DNA of 36,848 bases from Denitrovibrio sp. GTDB taxonomy: Bacteria; Chrysiogenota; Deferribacteres; Deferribacterales; Geovibrionaceae. The notes under the pieces are model-generated. The model saw only the letters and a program-made list of their open reading frames with translations. It did no database searches and had not been told where the DNA came from. Location of the stretch: contig PKTM01000014.1 of NCBI GenBank assembly GCA_002869145.1, positions 1 through 36,848 of the forward strand, read 5' to 3'. This document shows, piece by piece, positions 1 through 7,589 of this stretch; the first letter of the stretch is position 1; each line of letters starts with the position of its first letter. The position numbers were made by a program, and so were the translations under genes.

Positions 1-264
1 AAAGTTCTGGTAGCGGTATACCCCACCAGAGGACTTGATATGGGTGCTGCGGAGTTTGTTCACTCTGAGCTGTTACGTGCCAGAGACGAAGAGAAGGCAG
101 TTCTTATTATCTCCGAGGAGCTGGAGGAGCTTATGAACCTGTCTGACAGGATAGCTGTTATTTATGAAGGTAAGATTCTGAAAATAATACCGGCAAAAGA
201 GGCTCAGAAACGTGAGCTCGGACTGCTTATGGCGGGGGTGCAGAGTGAAACAGAACAGGTTTAG
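1..264 (+). CDS. Nucleoside-type (BmpA/Nup family) ABC transporter ATPase, C-terminal fragment
   Basis: The frame is open from the first base, so the gene begins outside the window and only its last 87 residues are present. The fragment contains PTRGLDMGA, the characteristic sequence after the Walker B region in the second ATPase half of sugar/nucleoside (RbsA/YufO-like) double ATPases, and then the H-loop-equivalent region with IISEELEELMNLSDRIAVIYEGKI. That H-loop position is occupied by Glu-Glu, which is usual for the degenerate second half of this family. It overlaps the following permease by 20 bases, so both are translated from one operon. Known for the family: energises import of purine or other nucleosides with a BmpA-type lipoprotein. 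The substrate here is inferred only from the permease type. Confidence 0.88.
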   Translation, partial: KVLVAVYPTRGLDMGAAEFVHSELLRARDEEKAVLIISEELEELMNLSDRIAVIYEGKILKIIPAKEAQKRELGLLMAGVQSETEQV

Positions 265-1348
265 CGAACTTACCTACAACGTAAGCATAACAGCTTTCAG
301 CCTTTTTGTAGCTCTTGCACTTGGCGCTTTGCTGTTTCTTATAGCCGGGGCTAACCCTTTTAAGGCATATGCTGTAATGTTCACAGCACCGCTTCAGGAC
401 ATATTCGGTATTACGGAGATTTTTGTCCGTGCAGCACCGCTTCTTCTTGTGGCACTAGGTATTTCCATCTCTTTCAGAAGCGGGATTTTGAACATTGGTG
501 GTGAAGGGCAGATACTTGTGGGTGCAATATTCGGGCTGTTTGTTTCACTGTACTTTCCGAAATTTCACTGGTCTGTGATGATACCTATGGTCTTTATGGC
601 GAGCTTTATTGGTGGGGCTATTTGGGGCGGCATCGCCGGATGGATGAAAGCTTACCTGAATGTAAACGAGATATTAAGCACTGTGATGCTGAACTATGTG
701 GCGATACAGATATATAATTTCCTTATCCGCGGCCCTATGATGGACGAGAACGAGATAGTATACGGCACTGGCGCATCCCAGACCGCACGCATCGCAAAGG
801 AGTACTGGCTGACCAAGCTGATACCCGGAGCAAGGCTGCACTCGGGAATGATAATAGCGGCTGTACTTGCTGTTATCGTTTTTTTCTTCTTATGGAAAAC
901 AATTTACGGTTACCGGATGCGAGCTGTTGGTGCAGAGATAAAAGCATCCAGATACGCAGGGATAAACACCAAATGGTATCTGCTTTTGGCTATGCTTTTC
1001 GCAGGGGGCTTTGCAGGGCTTGCTGGTGCTGTTGAAATACTTGGTGTGCACCACAGGTGACTTGAATCCATTTCCGCAGGTTACGGGTTTTCAGGTATTG
1101 TTGTGGCACTCTTCGGAGGGCTGCATCCGCTGGGAGCTATACCTGCTTCGATAGTTTTTGGACTGCTTATAGTGGGTGCTTACATGATGCAGCGTGCTGT
1201 GCAGGTTCCGGCTTATATAATCCTTGCCATTCAGGGGCTTATTATACTTGCTATAGTGACAAGCAGTGTATTTATAAGCAAGAAATCAATGAAAGCGAAG
1301 GTTCTTGCCAAACTTAAAAAATTTACCGGAGGTAAAGATGCTGTTTGA
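245..1348 (+). pseudogene. Nucleoside-type ABC transporter permease (NupP/BPD-transp_2), interrupted by in-frame TGA
   Basis: This is an inner-membrane permease of the BPD_transp_2 family, about 367 codons and full family length. I start it at the GTG at 245, which follows a G-rich ribosome site and overlaps the ATPase end. It has hydrophobic membrane segments throughout and the conserved loop GILNIGGEGQI near residue 85. Codon 272 (1058-1060) is TGA. Before it the protein reads EILGVHHR and after it LESISAGYGFSG, which together form the continuous conserved cytoplasmic loop of this family. The reading frame is unchanged and the downstream part (LGAIPASIVFG and two more membrane segments) is intact. 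Single-base nonsense mutation, sequence error or recoding are all possible. Family recall suggests a hydrophobic residue at this position, not Cys, so selenocysteine is unlikely. Confidence 0.85.
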
Positions 1349-2276
1349 GATAGTCACAGGGATAATAGCCGCAGCTATACCTCTTTCAATAACATTTCTT
1401 CTTGTTGGTATCGGCGAAATGTTCAACCAGAAGGCAGGGGTCTTTAACCTGGGCGCAGAAGGGATCATGATGGTGGGTGCATTTGTAGGCTTTTATGTGG
1501 AATACGTGATGCAGTCAGGAACCGGAAGCTCCTTTCTGGGGATGATTGCTGCCATAGGTGTTGGCGCACTAATGGGCGGCATTATGGCTCTGATATGCGT
1601 AAAATTTAAAGCTGAACAGGGCATTGCAGGTATTGCTCTGTATATGCTCGGCTGGGGTATTGCAGGGATGCTTTTCCGTGTTTATATAGGCGGAACAACA
1701 AGCATCGTCGGGCTGAAAGCGATAGAAATACCTGTTTTAAGCAGTATTCCTGTTATCGGACAGATACTTTTCACCCATAATATTATGGTCTATGTAGCGT
1801 TCGCACTTGTTCCCCTTTCGTGGTATTTGCTGAACAAAACAGCGTGGGGGCTGAAAGTAAAAGCTGTGGGCACAGCGCCCAGAGCTGCTGACACCATGGG
1901 CGTAAACGTAGACAGGATACGTATGCAGTGTGTCATACTGGCTGGTGCAATGGCAGGGCTTGCAGGCGCATACCTCTCCATCTGCCAGACACATATGTAT
2001 GCTGACAACATAACAGCAGGACGGGGTTTTATTGCGGTTGCACTTGTTTATTTTGGAAAATGGAAACCCACAGGCATACTCTGGGGTGCACTCCTTTTCA
2101 GTCTTGCTCACTCTTTCCAGAGGTCAATACAGGTCTATGGCATAGATTTCCCATATGAAATAGCAGTAGTCTTCCCTTATCTGCTGGTAATAGTCGTTCT
2201 GGCGTTTTCAGGCAGGTCAAACATAATGGCTCCATCTGTACTCGGAAGGCCTTACTACAGGGAACAGAGGGACTAA
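1338..2276 (+). CDS. Nucleoside-type ABC transporter permease (second subunit, NupQ-like)
   Basis: The second inner-membrane permease of the transporter, 312 aa, with about eight to nine hydrophobic segments. The ATG at 1338 is chosen because CCGGAGGT sits just upstream; an in-frame start further up has no ribosome site. It overlaps the end of the first permease by 11 bases, which indicates translational coupling. Family motifs are the GVFNLGAEGIMMVGAF block near residue 35 and TAPRAADTMGVNVDRIR near residue 190, the cytoplasmic coupling loop. With the ATPase fragment upstream it forms the usual ATPase-permease-permease set; the BmpA-type lipoprotein must lie outside the window. If the first permease is truly truncated, this subunit would have no partner. 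Confidence 0.9.
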   Translation: MLFEIVTGIIAAAIPLSITFLLVGIGEMFNQKAGVFNLGAEGIMMVGAFVGFYVEYVMQSGTGSSFLGMIAAIGVGALMGGIMALICVKFKAEQGIAGIALYMLGWGIAGMLFRVYIGGTTSIVGLKAIEIPVLSSIPVIGQILFTHNIMVYVAFALVPLSWYLLNKTAWGLKVKAVGTAPRAADTMGVNVDRIRMQCVILAGAMAGLAGAYLSICQTHMYADNITAGRGFIAVALVYFGKWKPTGILWGALLFSLAHSFQRSIQVYGIDFPYEIAVVFPYLLVIVVLAFSGRSNIMAPSVLGRPYYREQRD

Positions 2277-2277
2277 T

Positions 2278-3477
2278 ATGGAATCCTTAAGAGAGCTTTA
2301 CCGTATAGGGACAGGTCCCTCCAGCAGTCACACTATGGCTCCGAAAAAAGCGGCACAGCTTTTTATCAGTAAAAATCCAAACGCACATACATACAGGGTT
2401 ACACTTTATGCTAGCCTTGCAGCAACAGGCAAAGGTCACCTGACAGATGTCGCCATCATGGACGCTATGGGTGATAAAAGCTGCGAGATAGTCTTCAAAC
2501 AGAGAGAGTCGCTGCCAGACCACCCAAACGGAATGCTTTTTGAAGCTCTTAATGACAAAAACGAGATAACAGAAAGCTGGACTGTATACAGTGTCGGCGG
2601 AGGTACTTTGAAAGGTGGAGGAATAAGTCACTCCACTAAAAACATTTATCCGATGACAACAATGACAGAAATCCTTGCTCATCTGCAGGAAAGCGGACAG
2701 GCTTTCTGGGAATATGTTTATCAGTATGAAGACGATAAAATTGCCTCTTACCTGAAAGATGTGTGGGAAGCTATGAACGGGTCTGTTGAGCGTGGAATAA
2801 ACAGCAGCGGGATTCTGCCCGGCGGGCTTGGTGTTTCCAGAAAAGCTCACTCATTCCACAGAAAACTTCACCTTTTCGGAGATACCATATCACAAAACGG
2901 GCATCTGGCATCATATGCATACGCAGTGGCCGAAGAGAACGCATGCGGCGGAATTATCGTAACAGCGCCCACTTGCGGCGCTAGCGGAGTATTACCTGCT
3001 GTTCTCAAGTATCTGATGAAAACAACTGAGTGCTCTGAACAGGACATTATAAATGCTCTGGCAACTGCCGGCCTGATAGGCAACCTCATAAAAGAGAACG
3101 CATCAATATCCGGTGCAGAAGTCGGCTGTCAGGGTGAAATAGGCTCTGCATGTGCTATGGCTGCCGCTGCCGCAACTCAGCTTTTGGGGGGCTCCATACG
3201 CCAGATAGAATATGCCGCAGAGATGGGGATAGAACACCTTTTAGGGCTCACTTGTGACCCGGTGGGCGGTCTGGTGCAGATACCATGCATAGAACGCAAC
3301 GCCCACGCCGCTGTAATAGCTATTGGCTGTGCTCACTTCGCACTGCTTTCTGACGGGGTGCATAAGATATCTTTTGATGAGGTTATGTATGTTATGATGG
3401 AGACAGGTCAGGCCATACCTTCTATGTACAGAGAGACTTCCGAGGCAGGGCTTGCCGAGAAATACCGCAACAGGTAA
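2278..3477 (+). CDS. sdaA: L-serine dehydratase (iron-sulfur type, single chain)
   Basis: Cytosolic enzyme that deaminates L-serine to pyruvate and ammonia using an oxygen-labile [4Fe-4S] cluster. The 399-residue chain has the N-terminal SDH-beta part beginning with GTGPSSSHTMAPKKA, then the SDH-alpha part with APTCGASGVLPAVL (Cys233), CQGEIGSACAMAAAA (Cys284) and CDPVGGLVQIPCIERNA (Cys326 and Cys337). Cys284, Cys326 and Cys337 are the expected cluster ligands. It is somewhat shorter than the usual ~450 residues, mainly in the linker between the two parts. The start lies one base after the stop of the permease, so it belongs to the transporter operon. Why a serine deaminase is coupled to a nucleoside importer is not evident; a general catabolic operon is one inference. 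Confidence 0.93.
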   Translation: MESLRELYRIGTGPSSSHTMAPKKAAQLFISKNPNAHTYRVTLYASLAATGKGHLTDVAIMDAMGDKSCEIVFKQRESLPDHPNGMLFEALNDKNEITESWTVYSVGGGTLKGGGISHSTKNIYPMTTMTEILAHLQESGQAFWEYVYQYEDDKIASYLKDVWEAMNGSVERGINSSGILPGGLGVSRKAHSFHRKLHLFGDTISQNGHLASYAYAVAEENACGGIIVTAPTCGASGVLPAVLKYLMKTTECSEQDIINALATAGLIGNLIKENASISGAEVGCQGEIGSACAMAAAAATQLLGGSIRQIEYAAEMGIEHLLGLTCDPVGGLVQIPCIERNAHAAVIAIGCAHFALLSDGVHKISFDEVMYVMMETGQAIPSMYRETSEAGLAEKYRNR

Positions 3478-3493
3478 ACAAGCTTTTTGAGTG

Positions 3494-4783
3494 CTAAAAA
3501 ATAATTCGCTCATCCTCAGGTTTCAGTTCACTCCTCATGGATTCTCTTATATAGTCCATTCCGTTATAAAAACATTTCATCATCACAGACATGAGGAACA
3601 TACCCTTGTAAGTGAGTTCACCTTTGCTAACAGCGCCCATCAGCTTCAGCGAGCTATACTCTGCGAAAGGTCTGTTTTCCGGCTGTCCGTTCAGTGCAAA
3701 CATCTCCACCATCATCCTGTACTGACTGATGGAATAATTACTGAACTGTACGCTCTTTTCTACAGAAGATCTGCCTGCTGAAACCATTTCGCTATACCTT
3801 TTCAGAGAAAACGAGTTCGCATATAGCTTTCCGTTCAAAAAGCTGAAAGCTCCAGAGCCAAGACCCAGATATTCGCTGTTATCAACAACATATTCGTCTA
3901 TCATCTCTGTGCTGTTAAGCCCATATGTCCATGATGTTCTTTGCATATATTCAGGAATCATCTTTTCTGCTATCAATCTGAAAAGCTTAGCTTCCTCCTC
4001 ATACCCCTGTTTGCCCAGTTTCTCTTTTAGAGATTTCCCTGCAAAAGGTGCAAACATTAGAGGGTAAAATGTAATCTGCTGAGGACTTAAAGCTTTAGCT
4101 TTTATTATGTCAGATTTAAGCTCGGCTTCCGTCTGTCCGGGGAAATTATATATAAAATCAAGATTTATAATGTCAAAATGCTTGATCAGCTCAGAGACTT
4201 TGCCATAAAGCTCTGAACCGCTCCCAAACTTTTCCAAACGGCCTATGTGTTCCAAATGTTTATCATTAAAGGTCTGTAACCCTATGGAAAGCCTGTCTAT
4301 GCGGTCTTTTGTGAACTCCAGATTATCCTCATTTACATGATCAGGGTCGGTTTCGCAGGAAACTTCTTTAATATCGAAAAGCTCATGAGCCAGATCTATA
4401 GTTTTAGCAAGTTCTTGCGGAAGTATGGTTGTGGTTCCGCCGCCGAAATAAACTGAATCAAAGTTATAGCCAAGTTTTGCAGCCATTCTCATCTCTTGAC
4501 GAAGCAGTTCAAAGTATCTCACTGCTGTTTCTTGATGCATTTCGAATCTATGAAAAGAGCAGTAAGGGCAAAGGTTTGTACAGAAGGGAATATGTAGATA
4601 AAGCAAATACTTTCTCCCTTTTTCAGGTGGCGGGAGAATGTCTGTATTGTCATCAGAGAATCGCAGATAATACCTTACCGCAAGCTTCATCACCATACGG
4701 GCAAGCTTTGAGCTTAGGCCCCACTGAATATCATCTATACTGCCCGATGGCGTGAATGGTTTACCCGAAGGAAATGCTTTCAT
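3494..4783 (-). CDS. HemN/HemW-family radical SAM protein (coproporphyrinogen III oxidase-like)
   Basis: A 429-residue radical SAM enzyme. The cluster motif is CTNLCPYC (Cys68, Cys72, Cys75), preceded by YLHIPF as in HemN/HemW proteins. YFGGGTTT near residue 113 is the SAM-binding glycine motif, and SIGLQTFND and DFIYNFPGQTE follow in the family order. The C-terminal third diverges from HemN and HemW, so oxidative decarboxylation of coproporphyrinogen is not assured. Related proteins include the anaerobic haem-degrading ChuW/HutW type and the HemW haem chaperone. It is the last gene of a minus-strand cluster with XdhC, a hemerythrin and a methyltransferase. No haem uptake genes are visible nearby, so the substrate stays open. 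It converges on sdaA with a gap of only 16 bases and no clear terminator. Confidence 0.85.
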   Translation of the reverse strand: MKAFPSGKPFTPSGSIDDIQWGLSSKLARMVMKLAVRYYLRFSDDNTDILPPPEKGRKYLLYLHIPFCTNLCPYCSFHRFEMHQETAVRYFELLRQEMRMAAKLGYNFDSVYFGGGTTTILPQELAKTIDLAHELFDIKEVSCETDPDHVNEDNLEFTKDRIDRLSIGLQTFNDKHLEHIGRLEKFGSGSELYGKVSELIKHFDIINLDFIYNFPGQTEAELKSDIIKAKALSPQQITFYPLMFAPFAGKSLKEKLGKQGYEEEAKLFRLIAEKMIPEYMQRTSWTYGLNSTEMIDEYVVDNSEYLGLGSGAFSFLNGKLYANSFSLKRYSEMVSAGRSSVEKSVQFSNYSISQYRMMVEMFALNGQPENRPFAEYSSLKLMGAVSKGELTYKGMFLMSVMMKCFYNGMDYIRESMRSELKPEDERIIF

Positions 4784-4855
4784 ATAAATATCCTACGCTC
4801 TTTAATAAGCGATTTTACACCGTAGGTGAAACATTTTAAGGTATACTTGAATAAA

Positions 4856-5863
4856 TTATTTTTGAAATGACCTGTGCTGAATAAGCTGTGCGGCAATGCT
4901 GACTGATATCTCTGCCGGGGTGTCGCCGCCTATTGGAAGCCCTACCGGGCAATGAACACGATCAAGATCGTCCTTCGTGAATCCTTCGCTCATCATTTTT
5001 GCATAAACAGTTTCACGCTTCTTTTTACTGCCAATCATGCCAATATAGCCAGCATCTGTCTGTAAAGCCTGTTCCAGAGATTCTCTGTCATATTGATGCC
5101 CTCTGGTGAGTATCACGACATAGTCATTTGCTGTGATTTTTTCATCTGTAAAAAGGCCTTTGAAACCTTCCTTTACGTAAACACTGCCTGATTCCGGAAA
5201 TCGCTCTTTGTTTGCAAACTCTTCTCTGTCATCTATGATAACAGTCCTGAAATCAAGCTTTTCACAAAGCTCTGCAAGCTCTTTTGAAACATGACCCGCA
5301 CCAATAAGGTAAATGGTCTCACGAGGTTTTATCTGTTCAACATAATATCTGCTTTCGCCTGCATAAATAAGTGAATCGTTCTTTTTCAGAATCATGTCTT
5401 CATGCTGTGCCGGAAAGCTTTGCCCTGTCCAGTCTGTATCAGGAGTTTTGATACTGTATCTGACATCATTCAGGTCGGAAAAATCAGTAACCATAAGAAC
5501 AGATTTGCCCTCCTGAACAAGAATATCTGCCATCTTAAAAATCTCACTTTTTTCAGATGAGACATACTCAGTCAAAACCTGCATCTGTCCGCCGCAAACA
5601 ATATCTAAGCTGTTACTGCTTCCTGAAACGTTCAGGTCATAAGACTTAATCACTGCGTTTTTTGTTTCGAAAAGCTCCAGAGATGTTTTTATAACATCCC
5701 CCTCCACAGCACCTCCGCCAATGGTCCCTGTTATGGAGCCATCTTTGTAAACTATCATGCTGGAACCTGATGTTCTTGGCACGGAACCGCTTGATGCTAT
5801 TATCCTTACCAGAACAACGGCGTCATTTTTTATGATTGCATTTGAAATTTCTGATATAAACAT
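4856..5863 (-). CDS. xdhC: XdhC/CoxF-family molybdenum hydroxylase maturation protein
   Basis: A 335-residue protein of the XdhC/CoxI family. These proteins bind molybdenum cofactor, help sulfurate it and deliver it to xanthine dehydrogenase-type enzymes. The N-terminal XdhC_CoxI domain has SSGSVPRTSGSSMIV, GTIGGGAVEGDV and DIVCGGQMQV with the conserved Cys90. The C-terminal Rossmann-like XdhC_C domain has YLIGAGHVSKELAEL near residue 185, the conserved TRGHQYD and GYIGMIGSKKK, and ends with GLPIGGDTPAEISVSIAAQ. No molybdenum hydroxylase structural gene lies in the window, so its client is unknown. It starts 17 bases after the hemerythrin stop, consistent with one operon. Confidence 0.92.
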   Translation of the reverse strand: MFISEISNAIIKNDAVVLVRIIASSGSVPRTSGSSMIVYKDGSITGTIGGGAVEGDVIKTSLELFETKNAVIKSYDLNVSGSSNSLDIVCGGQMQVLTEYVSSEKSEIFKMADILVQEGKSVLMVTDFSDLNDVRYSIKTPDTDWTGQSFPAQHEDMILKKNDSLIYAGESRYYVEQIKPRETIYLIGAGHVSKELAELCEKLDFRTVIIDDREEFANKERFPESGSVYVKEGFKGLFTDEKITANDYVVILTRGHQYDRESLEQALQTDAGYIGMIGSKKKRETVYAKMMSEGFTKDDLDRVHCPVGLPIGGDTPAEISVSIAAQLIQHRSFQK

Positions 5864-5880
5864 TTATCACTCTTTATTTC

Positions 5881-6288
5881 TTATTTTATACCCTTCAGGT
5901 ATCTGGCCAGCTTTATATCTGACTTCATAACATGCTGAATTATCCATCTTTTCGCTTCTTTTACAGTAAGAACAAGGATGTCGTGGTTATGGTTGGTTAC
6001 CTGTCTGGACATATGCAGTGTCCTTATCCGCATTTTGAAAAGGTCGTGCTCTGATTTATGTTGTGCAAATTCAGGATAGCGATTTTTCAGCATCACGCTC
6101 TCTTCCTCTTCAAAATGCTCATCAATGTATGCTACCAGAAAATCAAGCAGGCGTTTTACCTCTTCATAATTCTCACCTGTATCAAGTTCCGACAATATGC
6201 TTTCCACTGTTTCAAGCAGTTTCTGATGTTGGTCATCTATTTCATCATTACCAGTAACAAGTTCCGACGGCAGACCTTCATAACCCAT
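5881..6288 (-). CDS. Bacteriohemerythrin
   Basis: A single-domain hemerythrin of 135 residues, an oxygen-binding four-helix protein with a non-haem di-iron site. The expected ligands are all visible: His21 (DDQHQKLL), His58 and Glu62 (DEHFEEEE), His77 and His81 (QHKSEHD), and His119 and Asp124 (IQHVMKSD). A good ribosome site, GGAGG, precedes the ATG at 6288. Known for the family: oxygen storage, delivery or scavenging in anaerobes and microaerophiles. Position just ahead of xdhC and the radical SAM gene suggests protection of oxygen-sensitive enzymes, which is inference only. Confidence 0.95.
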   Translation of the reverse strand: MGYEGLPSELVTGNDEIDDQHQKLLETVESILSELDTGENYEEVKRLLDFLVAYIDEHFEEEESVMLKNRYPEFAQHKSEHDLFKMRIRTLHMSRQVTNHNHDILVLTVKEAKRWIIQHVMKSDIKLARYLKGIK

Positions 6289-6371
6289 AAAACCTCCATA
6301 CAGCTAAGTATATCACAACGGTTTAATTAAGGTTTATTATCTCGCTGACAAACATGTTCTGCTGAAAAGAT

Positions 6372-6989
6372 TTAAAGAACTTTATACACGCAAACCTTGC
6401 AGGTAATTTCTTCTCCGGAAAAATAAACCGCATCAGTAAGTTCTTTCAGCTCCCAAAGCGAATCATGCTCCATTTGAACCATTTTTTTGCGGTAGTTCAT
6501 ATCGTCATATGCGCCTTCTCTGACGGTAAAAACAATATGCCCGCCCGGCTTCACTATCTTCACCAAGCTGTCAAAAGCATCTGCTGAAACATGGCCATAT
6601 GTAAATGTACCCACACAAATGAGCGCATCATAAATGTCAGCCTCTATCTCAAGAGGTAACGTCAAATCTGCATGGTAGAGTTTTTCGTATACGCTTTTCC
6701 CTTCGGCCACCTGAAGCATCTCAACTGAGTAATCAAGCCCATGTATCCCTCTGAACCCATGCTCTTTCAGCATAGAACCAACCAATCCTGTTCCACAACC
6801 TGCATCGATGACATTCTGATCAGGGCTAACATACTTCAAAAATTTTGATACACTTTCAAGAGGCGCTTCATACCCGAACTCTGAAAGATCAGTGTCGTAA
6901 TCTTTTGCCCACTCGTTATAAGCATCCATCAATTCTTCTTTTGTCTTTGCAGTGTATACTCTTTTCAAAATTTCCCTGTCAGTATTCAT
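6372..6989 (-). CDS. SAM-dependent class I methyltransferase
   Basis: A 205-residue methyltransferase. I begin at the ATG at 6989 because GGAGAG lies seven bases upstream; an in-frame ATG at 7025 has no ribosome site. The SAM-binding motif I is VIDAGCGTGLVGSML near residue 65 and the acidic residue of motif II is in GLDYSVEML. The later region ICVGTFTYGHV and GGHIVFTVREGAYDD resembles the WBSCR27/METTL27-like and TPR-methyltransferase groups. The N-terminal YDTDLSEFGYEAP is also typical of that group. The substrate cannot be told from sequence. It is the first gene of the minus-strand cluster leading to hemerythrin, xdhC and the radical SAM gene, with an 83-base gap before hemerythrin. Confidence 0.85.
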   Translation of the reverse strand: MNTDREILKRVYTAKTKEELMDAYNEWAKDYDTDLSEFGYEAPLESVSKFLKYVSPDQNVIDAGCGTGLVGSMLKEHGFRGIHGLDYSVEMLQVAEGKSVYEKLYHADLTLPLEIEADIYDALICVGTFTYGHVSADAFDSLVKIVKPGGHIVFTVREGAYDDMNYRKKMVQMEHDSLWELKELTDAVYFSGEEITCKVCVYKVL

Positions 6990-7090
6990 AAGCTCTCCAA
7001 GTAAATTATTATAGAATAATGTCATTGTATCTTTTCACTAAGGGGTGTGTCAAGTTTGTGAGGTAAAGGGTTGGAATATGAGAACGTAAA

Positions 7091-7128
7091 AAAAGGACAT
7101 AAAAGCTTTAAACCTTTATGCCCTTTTG
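7091..7128 (-). terminator. Rho-independent terminator of the HesB-like gene
   Basis: Read on the minus strand, AAAAGGGCATAAAGG pairs with GCTTTTATGTCCTTTT across a short A/T loop, with a few G-U pairs. The run of T residues expected after a terminator follows directly. It sits 16 bases beyond the stop codon of the HesB-like gene. The stem is A/T-rich in the middle but long. Confidence 0.75.
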
Positions 7129-7143
7129 TGGGTTTTATACTAA

Positions 7144-7455
7144 CTAACTACAGCCGCATCCGTTATCGCTGGATGATTCACCATCGGCGGGTCCGAGCAC
7201 AAAGCCTTCTCCACGCTCATCACTGATGAAATCCAAAAGCACACCTTCTGTATATGACATAAGACCGTCTGCAATGATAACTTCTACATCGTTAATAGTG
7301 TATGTTTTTTCGTGTTTTAACGGCTCATCCAGAGCCATTTTGAGTTGTGGACCACCTCAGCCTGCACCGTCAAGTACTATGCGGAGGTATTTACCCTCAT
7401 TCTGCTTTAGTACATCACGTAAAAGGCTGCTTGCGGTATCTGAAATCTGAAGCAT
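7144..7455 (-). CDS. HesB-like selenoprotein (IscA/ErpA-type fold, Sec33)
   Basis: A 103-residue protein if the in-frame TGA at 7357-7359 is read as selenocysteine. The ATG at 7455 has GGAAGGTGAG upstream, and the frame runs through LRIVLDGAG-U-GGPQLKMALDEP to a C-terminal NGCGCS. HesB/IscA proteins carry Cys in the loop that binds iron or an iron-sulfur cluster (G-x-GC-x-G). Here the first of those cysteines is encoded by TGA, and the C-terminal CxC pair is kept. HesB-like selenoproteins with the GUGG pattern are an established bacterial selenoprotein family. A hairpin with SECIS properties lies at the right distance. Conventional gene calling would give only the 64-residue tail from the ATG at 7338. 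The precise function is unknown; iron-sulfur or redox chemistry is likely. A terminator follows. Confidence 0.88.
7319..7339 (-). promoter_or_regulatory. Bacterial SECIS-like hairpin for Sec33
   Basis: In the mRNA, 17 bases after the UGA, AAUGGCUC pairs with GAGCCGUU (eight pairs, one G-U) around the five-base loop UGGAU. The loop begins 25 bases after the UGA and contains the GG expected near the apex of a bacterial SECIS. Distance and size fall in the accepted range for SelB recognition. The stem lies wholly within coding sequence. Confidence 0.7.
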
Positions 7456-7467
7456 ACTCACCTTCCT

Positions 7468-7489
7468 TATATATGTATTTACATATATA
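7468..7489. promoter_or_regulatory. Perfect palindrome upstream of the HesB-like gene
   Basis: The arms TATATATGTA and TACATATATA flank a two-base spacer, giving a 22-bp perfect palindrome. It ends 12 bases before the start codon of the HesB-like gene, just upstream of its ribosome site. Its position would overlap a core promoter or the very start of the mRNA. A dimeric repressor site is the simplest reading; the protein is unknown. Confidence 0.5.
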
Positions 7490-7532
7490 CTAAGTTAATC
7501 TTTTAAAAATAACCATAGGAAATTTTCATTTC

Positions 7533-7568
7533 ATTGCCATTTGACAGTTTATATGGCAATTATATATT
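7533..7568 (+). promoter_or_regulatory. Arginase promoter with overlapping inverted repeat
   Basis: TTGACA (7541-7546) and TATATT (7563-7568) are 16 bases apart and form a good sigma-70 type promoter 21 bases before the arginase start. The perfect inverted repeat ATTGCCAT (7533-7540) / ATGGCAAT (7553-7560) brackets the -35 hexamer with a 12-base spacer. This arrangement suits a repressor that blocks polymerase; an arginine- or nitrogen-responsive factor is inferred. Confidence 0.55.
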
Positions 7569-7589
7569 AGTTAAATATAAGGGTGACAC

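Noticed and set aside
1058-1120. Selenocysteine reading of the TGA in the transporter permease
   Set aside because: Only a three- to four-pair hairpin follows, the residue is not a Cys in this family as far as I recall, and four other genes have TAA or TAG interruptions that Sec cannot explain.
2287-2850. Minus-strand 187-residue open frame opposite sdaA
   Set aside because: Antisense to conserved serine dehydratase codons with no independent support.
5770-5792. Sigma-54-like TTGGCACG inside xdhC
   Set aside because: The GG and GC elements are nine, not ten, bases apart, and it lies inside a coding region.
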